Made by a program: the position numbers and the translations under genes. From contig NC_088305.1 in NCBI RefSeq assembly GCF_032854445.1, positions 6,141,606 to 6,205,605 on the forward strand: a stretch of DNA of 64,000 bases, written 5' to 3'. Position 1 is the first letter of the stretch; the number at the start of each line of letters is the position of its first letter. This document shows positions 48,201 through 56,379 of this stretch, in pieces. A model generated the notes under the pieces. The model ran no database searches. It was not told where the DNA came from and worked only from the letters and a program-made list of their open reading frames with translations. Source of the stretch: Liolophura sinensis. Lineage: Eukaryota > Mollusca > Polyplacophora > Chitonida > Chitonidae.

Positions 48201-51200
48201 AAAAGAACTTAAACTGCTACTGTTATGTTTTGACTTTGGAGAATTGCATTGGCTGCTGAGTTGGCTAAAACTTAAAATATAAAATATGACCTAATACAAG
48301 TATTAGCTAATACACATTCGAACAACTGGGTCCATGGTATTGCTACACTCGGGTTATAGTTTTTATCTCAGACGATATATTCACACCGTGATGTAACGGG
48401 CATCTACATTGTTTTGATGTTATTGTATGTTAAACGTGATGACAACACAGCATTGCGACTAAGTCTAGACCTGTGACGTTTAATGAATTACGGTTAACAT
48501 GACTGCATGGTTTTACCTAATCTTGCTTAAATCGTGGTTCCAGAGGGCGGGTAATTTGTCACTATTTAATCATTTCCTCGAACAGTTAGAATCAAATCAT
48601 ATGACCTAAATCTCAGGCCATATATCAACCCCGTGATGTAAAGGCCTAATGTAATGGCCTAAATCTCAGGCCATATATCAACACTGTGATGTAACGGCCT
48701 AATGTAATGGCCTAGATCTCAGGCCATATATCAACACCGTGACGTAACGGCCTAATGTAAAGGCCTAGATCTCAGGCCATATATCAACCCCGTGATGTAA
48801 CGGCCTAATGTAATGGCCTAGATCTCAGGCCATATATCAACACCGTGACGTAACGGCCTAATGTAATGGCCTAAATCTCAGGCCATATATCAACACCGTG
48901 ATGTAACGGCCTAATGTAATGGCCTAGATCTCAGGCCATATATCAACACCGTGATATAACGGCCTAATGCAATGGCCTATATCTCAGGCCATATATCAAC
49001 ACCGTCATGTAACGGCCTAATGCAATGGCCTAAATCTCAGGCCATATATCAACCCCGTGATGTAACGGCCTAATGCAATGGCCTAAATCTCAGGCCATAT
49101 ATCAACACCGTGATGTAAAGGCCTAATGTAATGGCCTAAATCTCAGGCCATATATCAACCCCGTGATGTAACGGCCTAATGTAATGGCCTAAGTCTCAGG
49201 CCATATATCAATCCCGTGATGTAACGGCCTAATGTAATGGCCTAAATCTCAGGCCATATATCAACCCCGTGATGTTACGGCCTAATGTAATGGTCTAAGT
49301 CTCAGGCCATATATCAACACTGTGATGTAAAGGCCTAAATCTCAGGCCATATTTTAACCCCGTGATGTAACGGCCTAATGTAAAGGCCTAAGTCTCAGGC
49401 CATATATCAACACACTTCATGTAACGGCCTAATGTAATGGCCAAAATCTCAGGCCAAATATCAACACCGTGACGTAACGAATGTCTACATTGTTTTGATG
49501 TTATTGTATGGTACCGTAAATGTGATGACAACACACAATTTTGGATAATTCTGGATCAGTGAGGGCTAATAATTGCATTTATCCTCACTGCATCGTTGTA
49601 ACTAATTCTGCTTAAGCCATGGTCATGCTGGTGCTGGGGTGGGGAGGCGTGTAATTAAGCGTTTACATGAATAGTTAGAATAAAAACCCTAACTGAGGTA
49701 ACTGACAAGAGGCCGTATTTCACCGGCTACGTGTAACCATTTACCAGTTATCACACTCTCGTCTCAGCTCTTGTTTTTCTCTCTTTTGTGTAGTCCTGTA
49801 TTATATCAAGAAGTACATAAACTATCAGACTACAGGCAACCTGTGGATATTTGTGCCCCCCCCCCCCCCCCCCCCCACCTTTCTCCGCGAACCCCGTCCC
49901 CCCAGGCTTTGCCCGGTATCCTCCCTCTATGATGCTGGCCCTTGTGCTATAAGTCAAATATCATTGCTTACGTTGTAAAACATCAGTCAAATAAATAAAT
50001 AAATACCAGACTACAGCACCTCGTTTTCATATTTTTTTCGCTGGCAATGAGATGGTTAAAGCACTGGCTGGTTGCGACTGTCACACTATTGACCAATAAA
50101 GTCACCGTGTTCGAATCTTTTGCTTTGCTGTTTCGGGTGTGATTTTGTGACAGGGAGTTTGTCAGGTACCCGGCGAAGATTGATACCGGTAGTTCACATA
50201 AGAAACCCCAGTTTCTTGAGTATGGCGTTAAATATCCGTCAAGCATTAAAGGCTCCCCCTAAAGTGACAACAAAGGAGAATATACAAGCTCAGCTGAGTA
50301 CATCAACTGTTGTTATGGCTGCTGATTTTGTTTCTTGTTTTTTATTTTGTGGGAGCGGGTGTACTCCGGTTTCCTTGATCATTAAAAAAAAAAACCGAAA
50401 AAATGACCATGATGACAGTTTATGATTTCTTAACCTTCGTTTCTTCCTCTTGTTTTTTGTTCCCATCTTTCCTTCCTTAAATATATTAATTATTTCAGGA
50501 TTTTCGAAAGAAATTTTTCGATTATTGAGTAGATGACAAAGGAATGGGAACATTATGATCTAAAAGAATATGGCATGGAGATGAAAACGAGAACAGCGAC
50601 GAGAGTGTGATAGTTGGCAACTGGTGACACGTAACCGGTGAAACCCGGCCTCTGGTTTGTCAATTTACCTCATGCAGTTGGGGTTTTATTTTAACATTCC
50701 AGATAACTGTTTATATAGCAGCTTCTTAGAAACGCCACATCCCCCTAGCACCATGTCATTATCCCACTATGCACAACATATATACGACAGCTGTATTTGC
50801 TTGTCAACAAGGTCTGCCTCATACGTTTTTGTCATATTATAACTTAACCTTCGCAAACTGAAGTACAAGTGTATTAAAAGGTAAGGATTAGAAAAGCTTT
50901 TTTATATAGTGTCATCTTGACATCCACGTCGATTTCAGTTGCATGTTTTTTTCATAAGAAAGACTAGTCTAGAGCCTATGTTTAATTGTCAGATTTTCCG
51001 GGCTAATTTACCTGTGCGTTTAAAGCCAACGCAGCATAAATCTCTTGCTTACTGAAGTGTGAAAAGGATTAACTGTACCACTTGTGGCGAATAAAAGCGG
51101 ATTTAAGGCAGCTGAAACCAGAGTAAGATATGAGCCGTTAATAGGTCTATATATACTTCGATCACTTTTGCTCAACGATATTATACATTTAGATATTATA

Positions 51201-53108
51201 TAGAAGCAAACTTTCTCATATCATCTCGGCCTCTACCACCACAGATGGCCACGTCTCAGAGGAGGCGACAAGGGAATTATTATCTATCAACACTGCTACT
51301 TCACTTCCCTTGATTGTTCTTTATCGCAGTTGTTATTTTTGAATAACAGATGTAATGCTCCAATAACTGAGTTCTGGAATCTGTTCCATCGAAGTATGTA
51401 TTGTTGTAAACAGGGAAATATAAAACTATGCAGACAAAACGCCTTGTTGTCGCCACATGACTGAAAAATAAAGTACGACGTAAATCCCCAAACATACATA
51501 CATATATACAGGCAAAACACACTGTAAAATATAAAATGTATTAATAATAGGGTTGTTTGGAGGGCCACGATATCCGAAAGGGAAGTGGCCCTAAAACCAG
51601 TATTCCAACATATCACCTCGGCATTATGCCCAGGTAGTTGTAACTGTATGTACTAAGCAGTTCATAAGGAGGTCATATAGTTACCTATCAAAAGTCTACT
51701 TACAGCACATACAGCGCAATGCCATAAAGATTATGTTTAGCAAGGTAAATAGGCTATGCACATATAGACCTATATAGCATGCACATGCCTTCTGGTATTG
51801 GCAACAGAAGTCTATATCGCCCCCTTTATGTAACTGTGAGGACTGGGGCAAGGGTTTGCTGATTGACCTTTTTGAAATAACTTCTGCTCATGACTGGAAT
51901 GGAAATCTTTTGCGTAAAAAGATGACTTAAAATAGTAGGTGTCAATCAAATTGGCGAGAAAAAAATCTCAACGGCAGTTAAAATTCATCGCTCACAATAA
52001 AGAAATACGGATGTGATGCCATAACCAGGGGGAAAAAAGGTGTACACAGAAAAAACAATCTGTTAATTGTAACATGATGTTACGCTCTCAAAGTGACACT
52101 AGAACAGATTTATGCATTGCATTACTGCCAAATAATATTTAATATGTGTGGGACAGCATAATACTCATTAGCACCTGGAAATGGAATTTTAATGGAATAT
52201 CAGAACACACCTACCATAATGAAACATAATAATTCGTAGCAAAATAACAAAATAATTTAGTCTGCCATCACTAAAAAAAGCCAGTATTCTGTCAATATAA
52301 CAAGTTAGTTTTTAGAGTGTATCAGTGAGTACACGGAAAGCGATGGAAACATCCGGAGAAAACCGAAAATTTTCGCTGCAATGTGGTACAATGAAAACTA
52401 TGCCGGGGTTTGAGGGAGGCGGGGTGGGGGTATGGGGGATGTGTGGTAAATCCGTCAAGTCTCTGAACAATGTCAGAAATGCTCTTCGGGATTTATTGTC
52501 AATGTGCTTTTTCCCAAACGTGACCTTATTTTCTACACCTAAATTAACCGCATCGGGTCTGTATGATACTTTAAATGTAAGCTATACGGCTTTCGGAAAG
52601 CAATGCATGGTATCTGACAAAGCAGCAAGTGTGTTAAACGAAGTTATTTGTGCACCAAAGATGTCCGAATGACACAGTTGTAGGTTTCACCTGACACAGA
52701 GTGATGGACCCAGATGTGAGACGACATTCTTTCGATAAATCAATGTTGAATAGGACCCGTGTTTGAAACGTGTTACACAGTACAGCTTTATAGAACGTAG
52801 CTATTAAACATACCGTTGTGTTTACTTGTAACAGTATTTTCTGAAGGTGTTCCTTTAACGGAAAAAGTCGCAGTCAAGACTATTCTTGCGGCAGGTGTAG
52901 TGTAAACAATGTGGACAGTACGGCATACTCTAGTTTGCACACAGGTAGCTGCAGGGCATTTCAACTGAGGCGTGGCGTACGAGTAAAAGACCATACACAT
53001 GTATGTATAGGTACAATACAGGATAAAAAAGAAAAACGAAGAAAACTTACCAAGTAGCAATACTAGGAACAATCCGGCAGTTAGTGTTAGTAAGGCATGA
53101 TTTGCCAT
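33162..53108 (-). CDS. Single Ig-domain membrane protein, 6 exons, 291 residues
   Basis: The exons are 53051-53108, 40460-40780, 39379-39501, 37433-37531, 34071-34241 and 33162-33265. Every intron is phase 1 and the joined frame is open from ATG to TGA. The product has a signal peptide (residues 1-20) and one Ig-like domain (about 21-125). The domain has Cys41, a core Trp in TIQW, the NSGVYEC motif with the second Cys, and potential N-glycosylation sites at NNT, NFT and NIT. A hydrophobic segment at about 137-160 contains two Asp residues, and a second lies at about 171-195. A charged, Ser-rich tail follows. The KKHK linker between the segments suggests a cytoplasmic loop, which would place the tail outside if both segments cross the membrane. 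I do not recognise the family. A surface adhesion or recognition role is inference. Confidence 0.82.
34071..34241 (-). CDS. Ig membrane protein exon 5: hydrophilic tail
   Basis: The exon encodes an acidic then basic tail including SRFQEDAFQEEMIPVIQ, PEYLSNGETTES and DESRVRKRYTV. The acceptor is AATTACAG and the donor is GCT|GTAAGT. There is no ITAM or other signalling motif I can name. Confidence 0.75.
34395..34520 (+). repeat. Family C repeat fragment
   Basis: ACAACATAGAGAGTAAAAAG, GCGACGACAGTGTAATAATT, GTCACACGTAACC and TTTATTCTAACTGTGCG are present. It lies in intron 4 of the Ig gene. Confidence 0.7.
34989..35213 (+). mobile_element. CACT-tail tRNA-derived SINE (family A) with 14-bp target-site duplication
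   Basis: ACCAAATATGGAGG flanks it exactly (34975-34988 and 35214-35227). The head shows an A box in GATAGCTCAGTTGGCAGAGC. The body keeps GGAAGTTGTAACTTCC and AAATTGTTAAGTACGACGTT and ends CACTCACTCACTCA. The central GTGCAACGACTGG region is deleted. It lies in intron 4 of the Ig gene. Confidence 0.95.
35690..35850 (+). mobile_element. AAAT-tail SINE (family B), diverged
   Basis: Weak matches include GGTTTCCTCCACCAGTACCC, TGTAAGCGAAACATTCTTGA and ATGCGGTGTTAAACAT, with a poor tail. It is older than most copies. Confidence 0.5.
35893..36190 (+). repeat. Family C repeat, most complete copy
   Basis: The copy runs GTACAGTATAGAGAGTAAAA, GCAGCGACGACAGTG, GTCACACGTAACTGGTGAAA, TATTCTAACTGTTCATGTAA, GAGCACCATGG, GTCTAGAATTACTC and TGTTGTCATTACATT. 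It ends just before the 66-bp minisatellite. I see no coding capacity, tRNA box or clear terminal repeat. Confidence 0.75.
36232..37420. repeat. 66-bp minisatellite, about 18 copies
   Basis: The unit contains CATCATGTTGCGAGGCCACA, ACATTGCCACTTTCCACAAA, ACTACCCACAACCGC and TGTACTTTATT. Because 66 is divisible by 3, all three plus frames stay open for 280-317 codons, but there is no gene. The array lies in intron 4 of the Ig gene and ends 12-13 bp from the donor of exon 4 (37433-37531). Confidence 0.97.
37433..37531 (-). CDS. Ig membrane protein exon 4: second hydrophobic segment
   Basis: The exon encodes IWSLRLFFLAYFIIYGATGL and then LFLILYVVGNKS, a strong membrane span. The acceptor is CCTTTTCAG and the donor is GTG|GTGAGT. 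The 66-bp minisatellite ends about 12 bp beyond the donor. Confidence 0.8.
38326..38975. mobile_element. Putative DNA transposon/MITE with short terminal inverted repeats
   Basis: The left end GGGGCCAGTTTTACAAAA matches the complement of the right end, GGAGTCCGATTCACAAAA, at 12 or more positions. CTCCGTAGCTGTTA / AGCTTAGC-type text lies inside. No transposase frame is visible. It lies in intron 3 of the Ig gene. Confidence 0.5.
39225..39362 (+). mobile_element. AAAT-tail SINE (family B) abutting a splice donor
   Basis: GGAAGCAACCTGCAAATGGT, CCCGGTTTCCGCCCACCATA, GTATAATTGAAATATTGTTG and the AATCAAATAAAATAAA tail identify it. The tail ends about 10 bp from the GTAAAT donor of Ig gene exon 3, at 39378. 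Confidence 0.85.
39379..39501 (-). CDS. Ig membrane protein exon 3: first hydrophobic segment
   Basis: The exon encodes VTVEDELRST, a hydrophobic run MVVILMSVDILLVDVNVILL and the basic YKKHK. The run is interrupted by two Asp. The acceptor is TTCCGCAG and the donor is AAAG|GTAAAT. The phase matches both neighbours. Confidence 0.78.
39530..39620 (+). repeat. Family C repeat fragment
   Basis: ACGCAGAGAGTAAAACCAGA, GCAGCGACAATG and GGTCACACGTAACCAGTGAA are present, starting about 30 bp upstream of the acceptor of Ig gene exon 3. Confidence 0.75.
39700..39943. mobile_element. Palindromic MITE, copy P1
   Basis: GTCTGTTGTCTGAGTGCTGC then TAGAATGTATTCTG at the left is mirrored by CAGAATACATTCTAGC and ATCACTCAGACAACAGAC at the right. 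The outer ends are TACACT and AGTGTA. An open frame crosses the copy, and P2 keeps it open too. It lies in intron 2 of the Ig gene. Confidence 0.82.
40460..40780 (-). CDS. Ig membrane protein exon 2: Ig-like domain
   Basis: A single phase 1-1 exon holds the entire Ig fold, as is usual for shuffled Ig domains. It contains VRLKC, TIQWNF, DLTLYSPQIQNSGVYEC and the final strand YSYLQVF. The acceptor is TTTCTCTACAG and the donor is CCG|GTAAGT. Confidence 0.88.
40928..41045 (-). mobile_element. AAAT-tail SINE (family B) fragment
   Basis: Antisense TTATTTATTTATTTGATTGG, ATTATTTCACTTGTAGGAGC and GAGAGGAAACCGGGTAAGGC are present. It lies in Ig gene intron 1 near exon 2. Confidence 0.75.
41046..42560. 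other. Ig gene intron 1, unannotated part
   Basis: There is a short TATG microsatellite at 41564-41590 and AT-rich TTTAT runs at 42075-42125. Nothing else is recognised. Confidence 0.5.
42570..42618 (-). mobile_element. AAAT-tail SINE (family B) tail fragment
   Basis: GTTTACGCCGCACTCAAGAA and CACTTACAAGACGGCGGCCA are antisense family B. It borders the possible Ig relic. Confidence 0.75.
42620..42747 (-). pseudogene. Possible relic of a second Ig-domain exon
   Basis: The minus strand reads GFSLNITSLELTIPDVRPYS followed by MRYVYINILPEG. This resembles the E-F strand turn and G strand of an Ig domain, where a Cys would normally follow the Tyr. It is cut on one side by a CACT-tail SINE (from about 42748) and on the other by an AAAT-tail SINE fragment. 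No phase 1 donor is preserved. It lies inside intron 1 of the Ig gene in the same orientation, which suggests a lost second domain. The match is by eye only. Confidence 0.35.
42748..43053 (+). mobile_element. CACT-tail SINE (family A)
   Basis: CTCGTTAGATTTAGGGTC, GTGCAACAACTGGTTGACC, GTCGTCTCAGTGATG, GTCATATGACTGAAAAATTG and TTAAGTATGGCGTTAAACGC identify it. The CACT tail is eroded. Confidence 0.85.
43265..43480 (-). mobile_element. AAAT-tail SINE (family B)
   Basis: Antisense ACTCAAGAAAATTTCACTTA, ACGACGGCGGTCAGCATCAT, GGTGGGAGG, GGAAGCCAGCATGAGCTAGA and TTTGAACTCAC are present. The head end is degraded and the tail is missing. Confidence 0.85.
43481..44240. other. Ig gene intron 1, nothing recognised
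   Basis: I see no repeat or coding block I can support in this stretch. Confidence 0.4.
44248..44411. mobile_element. Foldback palindrome (about 70-bp arms)
   Basis: AAGTAAGGTTATCGC, TTTGATC and GTAAGCGGT with ATAATAGAC on the left pair with GTCTATTATGATACCGCTTA, GATCAAACACCTC and GCGATAACCTACTTAC on the right. The loop GGAGGGCTTTAGCCCGAGG holds its own small GGGCT/AGCCC stem. It fits a nonautonomous foldback or MITE element. Confidence 0.85.
45100..46545 (-). mobile_element. 5'-truncated LINE fragment (RT C-terminus to RNase H and zinc-like end)
   Basis: On the minus strand, GPDTYCLLLMYRALIRSPLG and GCEAYDSACASVKAKLDSIH lead to LKTTPLNVLI, the end of the RT region. RNase H follows: RLTDAVSAFTAYLTGILCAL, where the usual catalytic Glu is replaced by Tyr, then VIFTDSLSAI and GHSSIAGNEWADKLAKQA. 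The end LRTGHIQTNSYLNRFHLHDT then CDYCQVEETIE matches the Cys-rich C-terminus. A Trp-to-stop change and frameshifts show it is dead. It is a different copy from, but similar in type to, the LINE at 19.7-24.8 kb. Confidence 0.88.
46546..48090. other. Ig gene intron 1, nothing recognised
   Basis: AT-rich DNA with no supported gene or repeat. The 83-codon minus frame at 47090-47341 has no recognisable domain. Confidence 0.4.
48098..48333. mobile_element. Small TIR element (MITE), about 236 bp
   Basis: The left end GGGCCCGCTTGTTCAAACC and the complement of the right end, GGACCCAGTTGTTCGAATG, match. CTTAAGT/ACTTAA-type text lies inside. It has the same GGNCC(A/C)GTT style of terminus as the element at 38326. 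Confidence 0.65.
48405..48605 (-). repeat. Family C repeat, left flank of the satellite
   Basis: Antisense CTACATTGTTTTGATGTTAT, TGTGATGACAACACA-like text, AAGTCTAGACCTGTGACG and CAGTTAGAATCAAATC are shared with 49480-49790. Confidence 0.7.
48606..49475. repeat. 53-bp satellite array, about 16 copies
   Basis: The unit joins AATGGCCTAGATCTCAGGCC, ATATATCAACACCGTGATGT and AACGGCCTAATGT. GGCC recurs three times per unit, and GGCCTAGATCTCAGGCC is nearly palindromic. It lies in intron 1 of the Ig gene. Confidence 0.97.
49480..49790 (-). repeat. Family C repeat, right flank of the satellite
   Basis: The antisense family C blocks CTACATTGTTTTGATGTTAT, GGATAATTCTGGATCAGTGA, GACAAGAGGCCGTATTTCAC and CGGCTACGTGTAACCATTTA are present. 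It is in direct orientation with the copy at 48405. Confidence 0.75.
49835..50005 (+). mobile_element. AAAT-tail SINE (family B) with poly-C tract
   Basis: GGCTTTGCCCGGTATCCTCC, CTATGATGCTGGCCC and AGTCAAATAAATAAATAAAT are family B. A C run of about 21 (49856-49876) interrupts the 5' part. Confidence 0.75.
50585..50830 (+). repeat. Family C repeat
   Basis: GAGAACAGCGACGAGAGTGT, GACACGTAACCGGTGAAACC, GGCCTCTGGTTTGTCAA, CATGCAGTTGGGGTTTTATT and CCCCTAGCACCATG are present. The 3' end diverges. Confidence 0.75.
50831..52035. other. Ig gene intron 1; contains a family A SINE fragment
   Basis: Only a CACT-family fragment at 51440-51500 (GTCGCCACATGACTGAAAAA, AAGTACGACGTAAATCCCC) is recognised. 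Confidence 0.5.
52041..52322. mobile_element. Possible diverged relative of the palindromic MITE (P3)
   Basis: The left end TACACAGAAAAAACAATCTG and the complement of the right end, TACACTCTAAAAACTAAC, resemble each other and the P2 terminus TACACTCAAAAAATAATC. The interior is not obviously related. Confidence 0.4.
53051..53108 (-). CDS. Ig membrane protein exon 1: signal peptide
   Basis: The exon encodes MANHALLTLTAGLFLVLLL plus one base, followed by a GTAAGT donor. The hydrophobic core and small residue before the junction look like a cleavable signal peptide. The split Gly codon is completed by exon 2. Confidence 0.8.
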
Positions 53109-53820
53109 GTCAGGTATATCCAGGTGCGAGCCTTGTTAAGTACCTGGCCAACATGCCCCTCTAAAACACCTTCACTCTGGGTACGATTGCGCGTAGCCTA
53201 GGTGGTCGAATGGAGTTACGGCTATCGGTATCCGCCACGTGAACTGCGGGGCCCGAAAAAAAATAAATGTAGTTTCAGTTACACGGCTGACCTGGATACA
53301 CACTGGAGCGGAACACCTTTGGAGAGTACTGAAGATGTGAACACTACGTGTGGCTAAGACCCGGAAAATAGGCGGCCTTTGCAATTACGGTTTGGTGAAT
53401 GCGAGAATCTAAAGCACATGTAGGCCTAAAGAGTTGTGTGTGTATCACCGGACGGTGGATATCTGACCTTTATGTTCTGTCTGTAAGAATAGCGTATATT
53501 CCATCTATGGTCGGACAGACTTGATCCCATTAACCAGGTTATTGACAGTTTTGTTCACTTGAGTGAAGTGTCATAACATTTGTAGGCCTAGTGAGGTACG
53601 CTATTTAAAAAAGGCTCTTGTGGGGGTGGAGGTGAAGGGAGGGGCTGTTTGTGGGGGAGAGGGGATATGCACAGGCATTAGGTAAAATAGTTTATCACAC
53701 TCATATAAGTGTAAACAGTAGCTGGGTCACAAAGTTTTGCATACGAATGTCGATATGTTCATAACAACACATTTTTTTATCGTTGTGAAGTGGGCCGTGG
53801 CAGAGAGGTCCAGCTGCTTT
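53109..53820. other. Upstream region of the Ig gene
   Basis: No TATA box, CpG cluster or 5' UTR exon can be defended from sequence alone. The first ATG sits in the context CCTGACATGG. Confidence 0.4.
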
Positions 53821-53825
53821 CATTC

Positions 53826-54085
53826 GTTACGTCTTACTCACAAAAGAATCATCTGTTAAATTTAACAGAAAGTCTGAGTGATGCTAGAGTGTACTCTGCT
53901 ATTGCAGCAGATTATTCTATTCAATATAATGCACATATTCTATTAATTCAACATACCGATTCTATTAGACTAACAGGATATTATGTTGAATGTGACACAA
54001 TATTGTGTTATGATAACAGCATACATTTTAGCATCACTCAGACAACAGATTTTCTGTTTTAATTAACGGATTATTTTTTGAGTGT
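53826..54085. mobile_element. Palindromic MITE, copy P2
   Basis: AAAGTCTGAGTGATGCTAGA at the left is mirrored by TTTAGCATCACTCAGACAAC at the right. The outer end TTTTTTGAGTGTA matches P1. The central CTATTGCAGCAGATTATTCT and ATTCTATTAGACTAACAG are shared with P1. Confidence 0.82.
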
Positions 54086-54935
54086 AGATAGTGCTTATTT
54101 TATTAATTAAACACTAATTTTCAAATTTGCCATGAAAGTCTGACAACTCTAAGTATGAAAATATAAATTTCTAAGATAAGTAATACTTTCATAGCAGTAA
54201 ACTGTTTGAAGTTAACACTAAGTCTCATTTAATTCTAAGACAGTTTTGTGACCCCGGGGTCAGAACTTTAACCGTCTGGACCAGAGCGGGGACATATCTC
54301 ACCACTGACCTAGGCCCATCAGACAGGGCGGATATCTATCGCGGTCATGGATGGTGTTTTGCAGGTAAAGGTTTCAGGCAGAAAAATTCCAAAACTGTCC
54401 ATATAACCAACGCTGTGATTTTATTAAACACTATGAATAAAAAGCCCCTTGACCCGCGTTAAGCCGAATTAGATATAATCACGAAGCACTGTGCCAGAGA
54501 CTCGGGACCGTCTGTCCACATTTATTTACAACAGGATTGTACTCCTTATAAGAAACTTACAGAGTTAACATGATGGAATGTTACTGACACATCATGTTTT
54601 GTGGTAATAACTAGTGACCTTGATTGAAATATTCACACAACACGCATGTTCTAACAAATGCTACAACGTTGGTATATTGCTTTTCGAGAATGGGTATTTA
54701 ACATTATCAAAACCTCATATATATTGACCCCTCTTTTCAAGGTATGTCCAGTTAAGACGTATCATTTGGGCAGTCCGGTTTTCTTTAAATCAAATGAAGA
54801 TAAATATATATATATATCTCACAGCATTTGTTATATACGGGTTGTTTGAATTACCACAAGGTAGCGCTGGAGGCACATATCTTTGGATCTGCACGTTCAC
54901 ATGAACAATCTCAGCCTTACATTAAGAAATCCCCC
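54086..54935. other. Intergenic between the Ig gene and IDI1, mostly unannotated
   Basis: A fragment at 54370-54490 (AAAAAGCCCCTTGACCCGCG, GAATTAGATATAATCAC) is related to 26640-26755. Nothing else is recognised. Confidence 0.45.
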
Positions 54936-54939
54936 GCAC

Positions 54940-55268
54940 TGAGTGAGTGAGTGAGTGCTTTGGGTTTAACGTCGTACTCAACAATTTTTCAGCCATATGA
55001 CGATGAAGGAATCCTTGGAGTGCATCTAATGTGCCTCCTTCATTGCAGGACGGATTTCCACCGCTCTTTTATTTAGTGCTGCTTCAATGAGACACCATAC
55101 CGAAGGCAAGTAAGCCTTCCCGCCCGAGCCATTCTACTGATACGGGTCAACCAGTCGTTGCACTAGTCCCTTCACGCTGAATGCCAAGCGAGGAAGTTCA
55201 ACTTCCTTTTTTTTTTTTAAGGCCTCAGGTGTGACTCGACCTATGATTGACCCTGGATCTACCGCCTC
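54940..55268 (-). mobile_element. CACT-tail SINE (family A), near full length
   Basis: The reversed tail GAGTGAGTGAGTGAGTG is followed by AACGTCGTACTCAACAATTT, the complement of GTGCAACGACTGGTTGACCC, and GGTGTGACTCGACC near the head. The last about 30 bp of the tRNA-like head are lost next to a C run of 17-18. Confidence 0.92.
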
Positions 55269-55289
55269 TTGAAGGGCCCCCCCCCCCCC

Positions 55290-56233
55290 CCCGAACTGAG
55301 ATTTGTTGCATGTCGGATGTAAAATATGCTATGTAAAAGGAGCCACATTAGTATCATCATGTCTATGGTTAGCGTAACTACAAAGGTGTTTAAAAATACT
55401 AAATACAAATGCAATGAATTTGTTTTTACATGTCATGAATTTTGCGCATGGATGATGGCGGTCAATTTTATGGGAGAAATCATGTGACACATCAAACAGG
55501 CGGAGGGCAAGTGATCTTCAATCAAACTTCATGCAAGACGACACGGAAGAGGGCCTTTTTTATTATCACCAAGAACTCAAGAATAAGGCATTCAGAAATA
55601 CCAGTAGCTCGCCTGACTGAGCACTGTTCAAGTCATGCGATACAAAGTAGAATGACTGACACTGTCACACACACACAAACATATTACCCTCTAATTATAT
55701 ACATATAGTGCTAAGATCTTGTCATTAAATCAACAAAAAAAAAAAACTTATTATACCGTCACAACTATGCCTGTTTATCGTATGCGTAAGGATTGGCATA
55801 GCAGTCACTTTATATTTTATGGAGTTGTAAATCTTTGTGGTGGTAAAAGACACTATGGGGAGTTAGTGCACAACTTTTTTCACATAGGTCTTTGATATGC
55901 AAATCACGAACTGAATCTGGCAATCCATGTACTATGGGAGGCAACTGCAACACTGTGAATAGCTGAGCAAGATGTTGAGCTATGAGGTAAAAAGACTTTC
56001 TTGGTCTTGATATGCAAATCTCTATCGATGACTGGCTATCTGTGTTGTGTGGGACCGGGCCAAATCTCTATCGATGACTGGCTATCTGTGTTGTGTGGGA
56101 CCGGGCCAAAAACTTTAAAGCCAAACTGAACACCGTCACTGTCACCGACGTCATCTGATCCCCTTCTCACAATACCCCTCCTTACTTCCTAAAGCAAGCT
56201 AAAAATGGAATCAGGACAAAATTGCGAGATTCA
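55290..56233. other. Intergenic with one short tandem duplication
   Basis: A 48-bp unit, starting CAAATCTCTATCGATGACTG and ending GTGGGACCGGGC, occurs twice in tandem at about 56015-56108. Nothing else is recognised. Confidence 0.6.
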
Positions 56234-56246
56234 TGGCCTATAATGA

Positions 56247-56379
56247 TTTATTTATTTATTTATTTGATTGGTGTTTTACGACGTTCTCAAGAATATTCCA
56301 CTTATAGGACGCCGGCCAGCATTGTGGTGGGAGGAAACCGTACAGAGCCCGGGGGAAACCCACGACCATGCTGGCAGAC
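56247..56379 (-). mobile_element. AAAT-tail SINE (family B), 5' truncated, 13-bp target-site duplication
   Basis: TGGCCTATAATGA flanks it at 56234-56246 and 56380-56392. The body has antisense TTTATTTATTTATTTGATTG, ACGTTCTCAAGAATATTCC and GGAGGAAACCGTACAGAGCC, and stops after CCCACGACCATGCTGGCAGAC. Confidence 0.93.

Noticed and set aside
52325-52672. 115-codon plus-strand frame
   Set aside because: It lies in intron 1 of the Ig gene on the opposite strand, starts beside a putative MITE end and shows no recognisable family.
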